Assembly: GCA_946811185.2 (NCBI GenBank)
Contig: OX328096.1
Location: 66,238,845 to 66,302,844 of the forward strand
From: Hippopus hippopus
Taxonomy: Eukaryota > Mollusca > Bivalvia > Cardiida > Cardiidae
Reading direction: 5' to 3'
Length of the DNA stretch: 64,000 bases
How positions within the stretch are numbered: position 1 is the first letter of the stretch; the number at the start of each line of letters is the position of its first letter. The position numbers and the translations under genes were made by a program. Positions 24,744 to 36,960 of this stretch are shown here, piece by piece. Below the pieces are notes generated by a model, which ran no database searches, had not been told where the DNA came from, and saw only the letters and a list, made by a program, of their open reading frames with translations.

Positions 24744-25696
24744 AATAAGGGACGATACTGGATTCAGGTGCAAAGTGTGCAAATTTGTCTGTTGTCAGTT
24801 TGTAGACATGATAGACCACATAGCCACCAGTCGCCCTAACAACGAATTATGTGTCTTAGAAGGCTTACAGAGAGAGGCTAAGCTGAGTCCACAATTTGGC
24901 AAACACAAAACTTTCATGTAGTCCCATCTCTTATAAAGACAGTGGTTTTGTGATATATAGTGAACCTGCAGCATGACATGTATATAAAATTTGCCAGACT
25001 TAAACCACAAATGATTTCGAAACTCAAAATGTCTTGAAAGTAAAGCGATTCTAGACTGTAGCATGGACGAATCCATACAACAGTCTAGAATTAAAGAAAC
25101 TGAAATTTACATAAACTCAAAAAAAAAACCGCAAGAGCCTTGAATAAGAAGACAGAGTTGGTTATCTAAAGGAAATGGAACAAGAGTTATGCAATCAATC
25201 AAGCGATTTGTCTATGTACGAGCAAAAAGGAGAGCCAGGATCTAAGAGATCTACAGACATTAATGCCATTTGTTTATGAAAACTTGCCTGAGAATAGCAA
25301 GAAAGATACTTTTTTTGATATTCAATAGAATGATTGCCAGGAAATCTTCCAAAGGACAAATATTGCATACTTGCTACTCCCAAATATTGTGGAGTGGTTT
25401 TCGAGAGAGTCAAAAACCCACATGAGGTTTTCAAATGAGAAAAAAAAAACATTCTGTCGTGTTGGTATGAAGTTGTTCCAGGGCAAATTCTTACGATTTA
25501 TGGGTTGGTCAAAAAATGCTTAAGATGACAACAATGAAGGCGACTTTTCTAGTAACTTTAATACTATAGAGTCAAGAAAGTTACCTCTGCTGTCCCCTAA
25601 AGAAAAATGTTAGACAAAATGGTATCTCCAGTCCAAACATTGTTTCCTGGGATATTGACAAACATGATAAACAAAAACGGCACTACATTTGAGCAC
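24744..25696. other. No clear gene
   Basis: A frame near 24750-24920 has a CKVC pair and a later His, but spacing does not fit a C2H2 finger. Nothing else is recognised. Confidence 0.45.
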
Positions 25697-25927
25697 TGTG
25701 AAAAGGGGGCTTACTGTATCTCCATGATCCATGGTACCAAGCAAGCCATCAAATACTTATGGATCCATAGTAGCCACCTTTTTTAACAACCGACTTAATC
25801 CCGAGGTAGACTGGTCCTTTGACATACACAAAATTAAGCTATATAGCAAAAGGTTTCGGCCAAGGTCAGCCTGCACAGGCTGACTTGAGTCGATACTTAT
25901 CGCAGATTCATTAAGCCCCTTTTCACA
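25697..25927. mobile_element. MITE with TGTGAAAAGGGGGCTTA ends
   Basis: Left end TGTGAAAAGGGGGCTTA and right end TTAAGCCCCTTTTCACA are inverted copies; the inside has a short palindrome, GGTCAGCCTGCACAGGCTGA. A second copy at 28779-29915 is interrupted by another element, so this one serves as the uninterrupted reference. Fragments occur near 27478-27700 and 60880-61350. Confidence 0.75.
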
Positions 25928-26530
25928 AAGCATGCCTCGTTTGTATCTGAAGGAACTATGTGAGAACATGACCAGATAATATGTACTTTGTCAGAAAGTT
26001 TTAATGTATAGAATTTTACAAACGGCGAACATACAAGTTTCTTTCATGCAGCGACGGCCCGAGAACTTTCGCCCTGCGCCTCACATAAGACCAGAAATGA
26101 AGTCACGGAACAAAACTGTTTAAAGATATACGATCCCATAAAATGTAGACCACTCGGTGACGGATCAAACACGATCATTTCCGAAACTACATCTAACCTG
26201 TATAGCTACTTCAACGCATCAGCCGAGTTTTAGCCACAGCTGACATATTCGCGTGTCTACCGGGTTTCAACAGTACGTAGCTGGGGCTGTGACGTGTCTT
26301 GTCAAAGGACACTCCCAAGACTAGCTAGGACTTGTCAATATAGACGATATTGTATGAAAGATCCGTGGACTAATACAAAGCTTAGGGAGGAAATGAAACC
26401 TGAGAGGGTTGGATTGGGACTCTTAACACATTCAACACCGAGCCATTTAAAGGACCCCGAACTCCACATTGTTTGTACACCCCTTTTTACGACATTCCTT
26501 AACCAAACATGAAACTGATCTTGTCTACTT
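25928..26530. other. No gene seen
   Basis: Less AT-rich than its surroundings, but no coding or repeat structure was recognised. Confidence 0.45.
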
Positions 26531-26532
26531 GA

Positions 26533-26850
26533 TCATTGATTGATTGATTGATTGCTGCTTAGCGCCATTTTCATCATTATTTCAGTTGAATCGAGGCGGC
26601 CAGTGCACCTATCCATGCTTTCCTGGAGTTTCTTTCACCAGTACTCCGCACACTTTTCTTTCCAAGCCACTGGCTTCTTTCCCATATAACCATCGTTGAG
26701 ACCATGGTCAGTGGTGGGAGAGGAATGAATCCTGTCTCAATGACAATCATCATTCCTCGGAAAGAAGTTGGCCAAGCCAGAGATCGAACCCATGACCCCC
26801 TTGTTCTCAAGTCCTGCACGCTAAAGACTGAGCTACCAGGGCTCGGCTCT
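26533..26850 (-). mobile_element. tRNA-derived SINE-like repeat
   Basis: Minus strand: CCTGGTAGCTCAGTCTTTAG then CAAGGGGGTCATGGGTTCGA looks like a tRNA head with A and B boxes. The far end has GATTGATTGATTGATTGCTG, as in 15600-15805. Confidence 0.6.
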
Positions 26851-28778
26851 ACTTGATCAAGACATGAAAAGAATAATGTCAATGGATGTTCTACACATTT
26901 CATCTTATGCCTAAGTAGTACTGAGAAAAATCACAGCTAACTGATCAGTGCAAAAAACCCAGTTGGCAGCTGATCGTACAGTGAACCTTTTGATAGTGCC
27001 GCAAGAAAAGTTGAACTATGTCCACTAAAATAGCACTGAATACTCTTATGGATATGTATACCTCAAGTTGAATTATTTCTCTATCTGTGTGCATAATCAG
27101 AAAATGCTTACCGATCTTCCCGAAAGAATTGGAAGCAAAAGTTTAGCCGTCACGGCAACCGACAACAGTAAAAATCGGTGATGCGGCTTTCCTGTGCAAA
27201 AATTGCATGGTTCATGTTCCAAATAGCAGTAAAGGTTGGTAGAAAAACATGTTCGCTCTCAAATGGTATACTTCTGATAAGTTTCTGTTCGCTAGAATTC
27301 ACTTGCCAGCCTTTTTTATGATACTTGTTTACCGCAGCTAACTGATTTTGGGTGTACAGTGACAGCAGCTTCCGATTTGCGAGACTGTATGTTGGTCCAT
27401 ACTGACTTCTTAGAATTAAGACTAATATCAGGCACAAAATGGAATACTAGTAAATACATACTTGGTATCAATTTCAATAAGCCATGCTTTGGCCAAGGGG
27501 GGTTTAATGCATCCCCATAATGCGTTAACCTAAGCAAGTCATTACATGTACATAGTTAAGGATAAATAAAATCTATTTGAAAATAGTCAAATCATGAGGT
27601 AGAGTGGTTCTTGGACCTGTAGAAAGTTTGCAAAAAGCAAATTATTTCCACACTGGTCAGCCTGTGCAGACTGACATGGGTCAATACTTTTTGCAGATGC
27701 ATGACTCAAATATAAATTACAGCAGAATAATATGCTATATGCTATCAATGAGACCCTTTAATAAATACATCATAGTTTCCGAAACGTAACCTCATAATCA
27801 TGATGTGTACGTCATAACCATACACAACATTCACTGAAATCAAAAGGATTTTAGCAGCCGAAATAGAAACGAAGGTAAATAATGTTGAATTACGTGATTT
27901 TGCTATCATGATTTTGACATGATTGATATCTAGGGCTCATTTATTACGACTCGTTTTTTATTACTGTTTACAAGTATGGACCAGTTTTTTTCTTTTTGAA
28001 AAGGTCAAGTGTACTAGCCAGCTGAACCACTTTGCACATATCCCTCACATCATTTCTGGTCCCGAATCTGCATTGGATGCACTTATGTTATTCGGAATCT
28101 TTGACAAGACTCGTTTAGTACTACATAATTATTACGGTTCGACTTTAATGAAATCTACATCTTTTTCCCATCTTACCAGGTGCAGTGTGTTAAAAAATAG
28201 TAATAGTGTTAATAACAAGTCTCTAAGGGAGCTATCTGTTACATCAAATGGAACAAAATCACATACTTAAACTGAATCTGGGGGACCTTTTGAGGTTGTC
28301 CCTTTTATTACCGAGAATTGGTGTCACAACTGAGTCTCGTTATTATTTTAGCATTCCCTATATTCTGTTAGATTTTTTTTTTAAAAGTAGCAAGGCTTCC
28401 ATCAAAACTTTGCACAAAAAGGTTGTTTACCTCCAAATACTTGTTTTAATTGGTGGTATTAGTCTACATTAATAATGATTATTTCTTGTCAACATGACAA
28501 TTTCAGTGAGCAAGCTACACATAACATGCATGGGTAGTGATTGGATGGCCTCAGTAAGAGCAAGATACATCTGAATTTTGTCTTTGCATGTTATAGTTGG
28601 TAATTTTGCTTACCATTGTTCCCTGGAGGTCATGCATCTTTTTTATTTTTCATTAAAAGTATGGCGACAATGATTGGTCAAACAAATTGAGAATGAGTCA
28701 CAAGTGCCATGAAAAGCTGTTATCTATAAACAACTAAAAGGCGTTGAAAATGATCAGGTAGCTGTCACATCAATATGA
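26851..28778. other. No gene recognised
   Basis: Contains a fragment of the AAGGGGGCTTA MITE family near 27478-27700. A 115-codon frame at 27923-28270 shows no family motif. Confidence 0.45.
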
Positions 28779-29915
28779 GCCATGCTCTGGCAAAAGGGGG
28801 CTTAATGCATCTCTGTGAAACATGATGCCAAGCAAGCCATCACATGATAATGGATCCATAAAAGGCACTTCTTTTAACAACCGACAAATTTATGAGGTAG
28901 ACCAGGAATCTTATATACAGGGATAGGAAACGCGGTATAACTTCCGGTTATTCACTGTCTTCTTTCGAATTGACCGCAAAGGAAAAAACGGCGGCCATCT
29001 TAAATTTCGGCATACGACGGTCACTGTTTTAATCAACGTTTTGCTTGGTTATCCCATACGTCCTTCTCAATAGGTAAGTTTCCGAATATTTACATGCTTA
29101 GAATATATGTAACATCAATTTTTTCGGAGATTTTGTTTTATATGCTTATTTTGGCGTTAAAAATTCATGGCCTAATCATGTTTGCCCCGTAGGGGATGTT
29201 TGGCAGGAGGATTTAGTGACGTGCAAAAGAAATACTTTTTAAGTACATAAAGTAGCGTCCAAATAGCAACATGTTGGTAAAAATCACGAGAAAGAGTACA
29301 TCTCCTTGTACTAAAGCCAATTTTGTGCTGATTTTCGATTCCAAAGTTAGATAATTATGGGCTCAAAACTGGGCTATTTTCGGTATTTCATCACAAAATG
29401 GCGGACCAATGTGGTGAATTTGGCGGGACCCTAGTGATAGTTGTAGCATTCTCAATTTATTTTTAGAAATAAATTTGTTCAGATTTTGACACATTAATAA
29501 GCAGTAAGTATTTCTTTTTGTTTTTAAATCAAATCTAGTGATTTTCAATGCCAAGGTTAGATAACTGTGGGCTCAAAAACTTTGCTATTTTCGGTCTTAA
29601 TTGCAAGATGGCGGCCCAATATGGTGAATTTGCTGAGACCCTGGTGATAAATGTAGCATTCTGATTTCATCTTTTGAATTAATTGTGTTCAGATATTACC
29701 ACATTTATAAGCAGTAAGTATTTCGTTTTGCACTAAAATCAAATATAAGCTGTTTATCGAATCCTAGGTAATACGATCCCTGGGTAGACTGGCCTTTGTA
29801 AGTACAGAAAATTGCCCAATAGCAAGAAGTTTCGGCCCAGGTCAGCCTGCACAGGCTGACCTAGGTCGATACTTTTTCGCAAATGCATTAAGCCCCCTTT
29901 TCACAAAGCATGGCT
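28779..29915. mobile_element. AAGGGGGCTTA MITE, interrupted
   Basis: Left end GCAAAAGGGGGCTTA, right end TTAAGCCCCCTTTTCACA. Its middle is split at GGTAGAC by the 880-bp element at 28903-29782. The sequence around the split matches the uninterrupted copy at 25697-25927 (GAGGTAGACTGG). Confidence 0.8.
28903..29782. mobile_element. 880-bp non-autonomous transposon, 7-bp duplication
   Basis: Ends CAGGAATCTTATATAC and GTAATACGATCCCTG are inverted. GGTAGAC is duplicated at 28896-28902 and 29783-29789, and the uninterrupted MITE at 25697-25927 has it once. Inside, a unit of about 210 bp (GATAATTATGGGCTCAAAAC, CAAAATGGCGGACC, AAGCAGTAAGTATTTC) is repeated in tandem at about 29330-29540 and 29541-29750. 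No protein is encoded. Long relative of the 28-36 bp palindromes. Confidence 0.85.
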
Positions 29916-29937
29916 AATATGATGCAAAACTCTTTGA

Positions 29938-29982
29938 CGAAGTTAAGTGACATACACTAAGGTTAGTTCTTGGATGGGTAAC
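29938..29982 (+). repeat. 5S rRNA-like fragment
   Basis: AAGTTAAGTGACATACACTA followed by AGGTTAGTTCTTGGATGGGT matches the promoter half of 5S rRNA in order and spacing. Only about 45 bp is 5S-like, so this is a derived fragment and not a gene. Confidence 0.55.
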
Positions 29983-30001
29983 CAAATCAGAATGTGTTAC
30001 T

Positions 30002-32409
30002 CAGGGCTTTCATTAAGAGCCGGGAGCCGGGGATTTCACTCGTCTATTTTGACCGAACCCCCCGGCTACTTTTGTCCTACAAAAAATGGCCAGTGGTATT
30101 TTTTTAATCCAGAATATAAAACTCGGAATAGAACGGCGTTATCTGAATATTTTTACTGATTATTTTGCTTATAAAACATTGCCCTGCCACTAAAAACGTA
30201 ATAAAATTAACTGCACCTTCCGATCTGTCTCGCGAATAGTTTGTTTACAAAATAATGCCGGAAATCGGTCTTTTTTATCGCTCGTTTCGGGTCTACGTAG
30301 TTTCGGCCTTTAGTCAATTTTTGGGGAGGGTCACCGTCGTCAGGGTAATGTTTGGCTCCCTATTTACTTGATGGGTCCGAAAAGCTGACAGAGGTGTTCC
30401 AGGTAACAAAGTCCGAATCATCCGAGCCGATGTGAATTGGATTGGTATGGTTTTGGCTCAAAGTGTCTCGGAATCGTGCTTCGTTGTTTACGACAATCGG
30501 AAATGGGCGATGTAAACAAACCAGCATGTTCTACGAATCTTCTGAACACAAATGCACAGAAGACTCGCAAGAGTTAGATTGAGCCAAAAAGACATGTCTT
30601 TTATAGTGGTGGGTTGATGATCGACTATAGTCGAAAGTCAGTTGGTTTTGGCTTCCGATTCCGATAATCGATTGAAAATCCCGGAATCGATTGTAGTCGA
30701 TTCCTGAACTCGCTCGGTCCCAAAACTTGAATTCTGGTTTTTAGCGCTTGGTTTTGTGACTTATATTAATCACACTTGGATTCAACATAGTGGATAACAA
30801 ACACGAAAATTGGCCGGAAAAATGAGAAAGAAATGTTTGTCCATAGATGCCTTGACAACTCGGCAACCTTCTCATTTGATCCCTGAGCCCAGATTTTGAC
30901 ACTTGGAAATTTGAAATGACCTGTCTTTGACACTGAAAAATATCTGCCTAAATGTCAATCTGACGCATGAAATTATCGTCTAGAGCTTCATATAACCTAG
31001 CTTGCGCGCATCCGGCAGAAATATAGGCTAAACACGATCAGTATAAAACGCGAAGGACACGCGCATGATAATGAAGCGGGCGAGTCATTTATGACAAAGT
31101 AACAAAGGTGTTAATCCTCTAATCTAGTGTAAAGTGACAGATTTTAAAGTAACCTGCTATTCAAACTGACTAACTGATGCCAAATCATGTAGTAATACTT
31201 CTCCAGAAATTAACTGTCACGAAAAAATAGATCGCCAAAAAACGAGAAAACCCATGACACTACAATGACCAGCATGGCATCGTCCGATCAGAGGGACTTC
31301 GAACTATCTTCTCATCTTTAGTAATGAATTTAAACAGTGAATTTACACCAATCTCTGAATAAAGCAATTAGTGGAAGCTAAAATTCTGTTCATGAGTGAA
31401 AAAAGAATGTTATATGAAATGAAAATATAGATCTATAGCAGAGGGTGGGGGGGGGGGGTCGTCTGCAAATGCTTCAAATATGTCTGATTCTTTTTAACTC
31501 GTTTGCAAATTAAAATATAAGGAACAAAATGAATGGTATTGAATAAAGCAGAAAATTTAATGGTAATGTATTTCCATTGATTTTTAAAGTGAAAAACACA
31601 ACATCTTTATAAACTTAATATCATGTAGACAATATTGTCACAGTATTTAAAGCAAAAAGGCATTCTCAGTTAAATGGAGAAACTGATTGTACAACCGATA
31701 GCTAGTAGATTAGAAAGTGATAATCGATTGAGATTTTAAACCGATTGCCCAACACTACTTTTAAGGAATTTGCAGAGCTTGTCAGAGATGAAGTTCGTCT
31801 ATATGCTAAAGCTGTGCAACTTTCTGTCAAGTCAACACCACCCTCTTATGGTGACTGGTCGGAGAGTGAATGTGAAAATGATTGGTAATCAGCAGTACAT
31901 TTTGCAAGTTGTGTGATGAAAATGCCCAAAAATGCTTTTGGAATTCTGTACTGTTTTCTCATTTTATGCATGATTTATGCACAAAACTGACTGATAAATC
32001 AACAAAACAAATTAAAAAAAATACTATAAGACTCATCTCCAAGAGCCATTGTTGATTACCATTCATTTTCATATTAACAAAATTTGGGGATGAAATAGTA
32101 AAGTTAAGCTTCGTTGACAAGAAGTTATGTTTTATTTGATCCTCTTCATTATATTCTTCTCCATGTTTCTAGAGAAAAGGGGGGGCGGGGTGAGATATGG
32201 ACAAGAAATGGCACCTAATACCCCCCCTGGATATATGGTTCTCCATGTCTGCAAACACCTAATTTTCGTTTTCGGCCGGGGGCCTTTGGCCCCCTGGATC
32301 CCCAGACAGGGGGGGATGCCCCCTTGGCCCCCGCTGGGGGAGGACACCCAGACCCCCCCTTCTACTTTTGGAAATTACCCTTCTACTTTAAGTCTTATTG
32401 AAAGCCCTG
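30002..32409. mobile_element. 2.4-kb CAGGG-ended non-autonomous element
   Basis: Starts CAGGGCTTTCATTAAGAG and ends CTTATTGAAAGCCCTG (inverted). GTTACT is duplicated outside (29996-30001, 32410-32415). The right end has a GC-rich stretch (CCGGGGGCCTTTGGCCCCCT). No transposase frame; the interior holds a poly-G run near 31448 and otherwise nothing recognised. hAT-like ends, but superfamily not established. Confidence 0.6.
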
Positions 32410-32415
32410 GTTACT

Positions 32416-33661
32416 GCACTGTATTCATACAGTTTATTAACTTTTTTTCCTCTTTCAACAATGATTTAGATTAACTTGTAATCTTGAGATATAAAGAATG
32501 TCAAATTTCAACAAGATAACAACTGATGCAAAAAGAGGCAATTGCTGTGGAGGTAACCTTGAACTTCATAAAATCAAAATAAATTTTCAGGAATTTGATA
32601 TTTAAACATCACGTGATAACATGGCCACATTACAGCCACGACCATACATTGTTAATTCTGTGTCTTTGACTGCATTTTTTCTATACAGATCTACACCTAG
32701 AAACAATAAAAAATAACATCGGAGCTCCCCTTCAGATCGAAGGTAATCTACACCCTGTGCGATATAAGTTTCGCAGTTATCCTGGAGTCATTAGTTTTGA
32801 CGCCCTTAATCCATTCAGCTTCTACATCATTAGTTTTTTTCACTTTTAGTATAAACAAATGCAGTGTCTTTCAGCTTTAGCATGTTGTCTTTCACTTCAA
32901 ATCTTTATCATGATTGTTTGTGATCTACATTGGTATTTTTTTTTCAAGACTTTGCATTGACTTTCATTCATCTGGATTTTTCTAATGTAGTGCATCACCA
33001 AGCTGTACCCTGTATACCGGTAACAAATATTGATACCGGGACAAGCAAACAAGAAATTGGACAGCATTTGTAAAGTGTATTTTGCTGTTTCTCTAGTCTG
33101 ATAATCTGACAAATTTGCATTGATGCAGTGTATTGGGAGTACCCAGATGTTAAATCCATGGTTTTTCTTCCAAGCTCTGTGTTGCGGGTACTCATCAGAA
33201 CTGTCTGTGGATGATGCTAATAAGTACCCACAACATTGGGTTTCAAGTACAAACTGAGAATTCAGCATACAATTACACTTGGTTGTCTGGAGCACTAGTT
33301 TATCCTTAAGTAGTTTTAATTTGAAGTTTAATAAATATTTCCAAACAATATACAAGGTGTAAGCCTTACAGTGTAATGAAATTCTATTAATGTCCATAGA
33401 CTCTTGCCATATCACTCTAACCTGACTTTAGAAAAGAGATACAGGTAACACTTTGTATCCGTATTTTTTCCCTAATGTTTGCAGATACAAAATTTAGACT
33501 TGTGCAAATCTTGAAATTTTTGACATTAGTAAAATATTGTAAAAATGACCCAAAGTTGACAAACTATGGAAAATCTTATCGAAAGATCTTTAACTATCCT
33601 TATGCTTTAGCAAAGGATAGAAAAAAGTGTGTATCGAATGCAGCTGTGCAGAGTATGACTT
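32416..33661. other. No gene recognised
   Basis: The 172-codon frame at 32897-33415 (-) resembles no family I know. The stretch at 32706-32726 shares AAAAATAACATCGGAGCT with the hairpin element at 33662-33770. Confidence 0.45.
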
Positions 33662-33770
33662 TTACTCCCGATTCGGGGTCTAGCTCCGATGTTATTTTTG
33701 TGATTGTTTCTCCACTAGCGGAGAAACAATCACAAAAATAACATCGGAGCTAGACCCCGAATCGGGAGTA
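33662..33770. mobile_element. 109-bp hairpin insertion with 8-bp duplication
   Basis: Two 51-bp arms, 33663-33713 and 33720-33770, are perfect inverted copies around a 6-bp centre, ACTAGC. TATGACTT flanks both sides (33654-33661, 33771-33778). The ends read TACTCCCGATTCGGGG. Almost nothing but the two arms. Confidence 0.9.
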
Positions 33771-33778
33771 TATGACTT

Positions 33779-34836
33779 CATATGAGGTCGCCTACACGAA
33801 CTAGTAGATCAAAATAATGAAAAACTGAGGTGGACAGTGAATTTTTGTCGCCAGGGGGTGCTTATCAAAAGGCGCATCGAAAAAAATCCAAACAGATCAA
33901 AACCAATAGGTAGATTATGTAGATAACCAGTTACTTTTTATAATAATCAAACTTTTTCTGTTGGTCTAGAAGCTCTAATGAAATTCGTTGGAAAGGTTGG
34001 GGTTCACGCTTAATGTGTCATCATCAGGTAGGCTAATTGCCTACGAAGAGGTTAACCTGCATATTTCTGGGTCAATCCAATAAAATAGTGTAAACAAACG
34101 CTCCGGAAGGCAGCTGATCTGTGATCTGGAACATTTACGCGTACACAATAAAAGGAAATTTAAAACATACGTATTAAAGCTGTTGAAAATCATTGTCTTA
34201 CATGAAATGTAGATCTGAATTGAATTTCAAAGAGATTACTAAATTCTAAGTTCTTACCTCTATGACTATGTCCAGTGAGTTGCGCCTGGAAGGATAATGT
34301 TCTATTTTTAGAATTGAATTGGTTCCACTTTATTTTGCACAGAAAACTTATAAAATAACGGCAAGCCAAGTAAAAGTGTGTGGCGGGCAATAAGTAGATC
34401 GTGCTACGTATACACAAATCGATGTGTACTCTACAGAGTATATTTCGAAATAGTAAATTTCGATGTTTGCCAAGAGCAACGCTGGATAACCCTTCTCAAA
34501 AACAATAATGATTTGACCACATAGTTTACGCCCCTTTGCTTTATAATTATATGACTTTGAACATCAAATTCTATTTTTAAAAGGATTGGCTCATGAATAG
34601 GAAAACCGGTTCCACAATGTGCACCTTAGTAGGGCGTGGTTACAGGATCACCCATCAATACGGAATTCGTCAAGCTCGACAAATTTATAGTATTCTTAAT
34701 CTTCCAAATCACCTGTCCTCTGTTTACTAAAACTAAGTCTTGTAAACAAAGTGGATGTGCTGAGATCAGATTATTCTTGCCTTCGTCTTGTTTCTTTTTC
34801 TGGAACTTTGAACATTAACTCTAGGCTAGATCTAAC
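33779..34836. other. No gene recognised
   Basis: No coding, RNA or repeat structure that I can name. Confidence 0.45.
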
Positions 34837-34864
34837 CAGGGATCGTATATTTATAAAATCCCTG
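34837..34864. mobile_element. 28-bp palindromic insertion with 7-bp duplication
   Basis: CAGGGATCGTATATTT joined to AAAATCCCTG. ATCTAAC flanks both sides (34830-34836 and 34865-34871). Smallest member of the family. Confidence 0.85.
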
Positions 34865-34871
34865 ATCTAAC

Positions 34872-35085
34872 GTTACCAGACAACAGAATTTAGACCGTTC
34901 GTCTAAATTCAAAGCTTTTGCAGACGCCAGTTTTATGTGGCTCAAATGTTGAAGTTCATCTCTGTAATAGTAAATAAAAAAAGAAGGTGGGAAAAGTAGA
35001 AGAACGGTTGGTCATCAGCGTTTTTTCGTCTTAGAACAAAGTTTTCAGATGGCTTTTTTCTCAGAGTAACCTAAATTAAAAGGTT
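34872..35085 (+). mobile_element. TTAA MITE copy, degraded
   Basis: AATTTAGACCGTTCGTCTAAATTC, AAAGCTTTTGCAGACG and a weak hairpin follow the family order; both ends are worn. Confidence 0.55.
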
Positions 35086-35187
35086 AACTTCAAAATACGA
35101 GTCATGAATGTAGGTCAATGAAGTTTCGGAATTTGATGAAATAGTTATAGCAACTTCTTGTGGATTAAATACATTTTCATTGATCCG

Positions 35188-35272
35188 TGTCTTGTTGGTG
35201 TAGTGGCAGCGCAAATACCCCCAAAACAGAGTCACGGTCGGAACGGGTTCGAATTCCGTGACGTAGGCCCTA
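35188..35272 (+). repeat. tRNA-like SINE head
   Basis: TTGGTGTAGTGGCAGCGCAA (A-box like) and ACGGGTTCGAATTCCGTGAC (B-box like) are spaced as in a tRNA, but the middle does not fold into a clean cloverleaf. Confidence 0.45.
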
Positions 35273-35275
35273 CTT

Positions 35276-36626
35276 TTAGCTCACCTGAGCACAAAGTGCT
35301 CAAGGTGAGCTTTTGTGATCGTGCTGTGTGCGTCGTCCGTCGTGCGACGTGCGTCGTGCGTCGTCAACTTTTACCTTGTGTACGCTCTAGAGGCCACATT
35401 TTCAGTCCGATACTCATGAAACTTGGTCAGAATGTTTGTCTCAATAAAATCTCGGACGAGTTCGAAAATGGGTCATGTCGGGTCAAAAACTATGTCACTA
35501 GGTCAAATCTTAGAAAAATCTTGTGTACGCTCTAGAGTCCACATTTTCTGTCCAATACTCCTGAAAGTTGGTCAGAATGTTTGTCTCAATAAAATCTCGG
35601 ACGAGTTCGAAAATGGGTCATGTCGGGTCAAAAACTAGGTCACCAGGTCAAATCTTAGAAAAACCTTGTGTACGCTCTAGAGGCCACATTTACAATCCAA
35701 AACTCCTGAAAGTTGGTCAGAATGTTTGTCTTGATGATATCTCAGACAACTTTGAAAATGGATCATGTCGGGTCAAAAACTAGGTCTCTAGGTCAAATCT
35801 TAGAAAAATCTTGTGTACGCTCTAGAGTCCACATTTTCAGTCGGATACTCCTGAAACTTGGTCAGAATGTTTGTCTTGATGAACCCCTTGAATGTACCTT
35901 GAATGAGTTTGAAAATGGGTCATGTGGGGTCAAAAACGAGGTCACTGGGTCAAGAATTAGAAAAACCTTGTGTATGCTCTAGAGGCCACATTTTCAGTCG
36001 GATACTCTTCAGACTTGGTCAGAATGTTTGTTTTGGTGATATCTCAAAAGAGTTTGATAATGGGTAATGTCGGTTCAAAAACTAGGCCACTTGGTCAAAT
36101 CTTAGAAAAACCTTTTGTACCCTCTAGAGGCCACATTTTCAGTCCAGTACTCATGAAACTTGGTCAGAATGTTTGTCTTAGTGATATCTCAAAAGTGTTT
36201 GATAATGGATAATGTCTGATCAAAAACTAGGTCACTAGGTCAAATCTTAGAAAAACCTTGTGTATGCTCTAGAGGCCACATTTTTAGTCCAAAACTCTTG
36301 AAAGTTGGTCAGAATGTTTGTCTTGATAGTATCTTGAAAGAGTTTGAAAACTGGTAATGTTGGATCAAAAACTAGGTCACTAGGTCAACTCTTCGAAAAC
36401 CTTGTTTACTTTCTAGAGGTCTCATTTTAAATGCAATACTCATGAAACTTGGTCAGAATGTTGGTCTTGCACCAGTTTGCAAGTGGGTCATTTCGGGTCA
36501 ATAACTCATGAAAATCTTGGCAGAATGTTTGTCATAATACATCTATCTCAAAAGAGATTGAAAATGGGTCATGTTTGGTCAAAAGACTCAGGTGAGCGAT
36601 TTCAGGGCCATCATGGCCCTCTTGTT
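35276..36626. repeat. 145-bp tandem repeat, ~8 copies, in a dispersed element
   Basis: The phrase TGGTCAGAATGTTTGT recurs with an exact 145-bp period over the first copies (frame starts at 35423, 35568, 35713). The element starts AGCTCACCTGAGCACAAAGT with GTCGTCCGTCGTGCGACGTG and ends GGGCCATCATGGCCCTCTTG. Overlapping open frames are repeat-made. Confidence 0.92.
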
Positions 36627-36960
36627 TTTTAAAGCAAAAGCTTAACTTTTCAAAAAATGATTGTTTTTTGTGTTCAAAGCAACATTTTTGAAAGATCTGG
36701 AGAATCACTCAGAACTCAAAACTCGACGTTTCTGAGTTAAAAGTTGTTCGATATTGTCCGAGCGGCTGTGGAGACTAAATTGTGCCTATGCACAGGTGCC
36801 AACATTCAAATACGTCCGGCTTCTCAAACACAGTTGCTACATCTCTGGCGTGTGCGGGTCGGTCAGTCTTAAAAATCTGATTTCAAATTGTGGAGGGGAT
36901 GACGCATAAAAGATGTTTTAACATGAAACTGAAAGAAAACTATCAGTTTTGAGAAAAATA

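Noticed and set aside
24709..24921. C2H2 zinc-finger exon
   Set aside because: Has CKVC and one His but not the second His at the right distance, and the frame begins within the TRIM LTR.
32897..33415. 172-codon minus-strand frame as a host exon
   Set aside because: No motif, no splice context and no repeat of codon bias; left unassigned.
35158..36212. Series of overlapping frames with MVRMFV-type starts
   Set aside because: Each is one or two units of the 145-bp tandem repeat.
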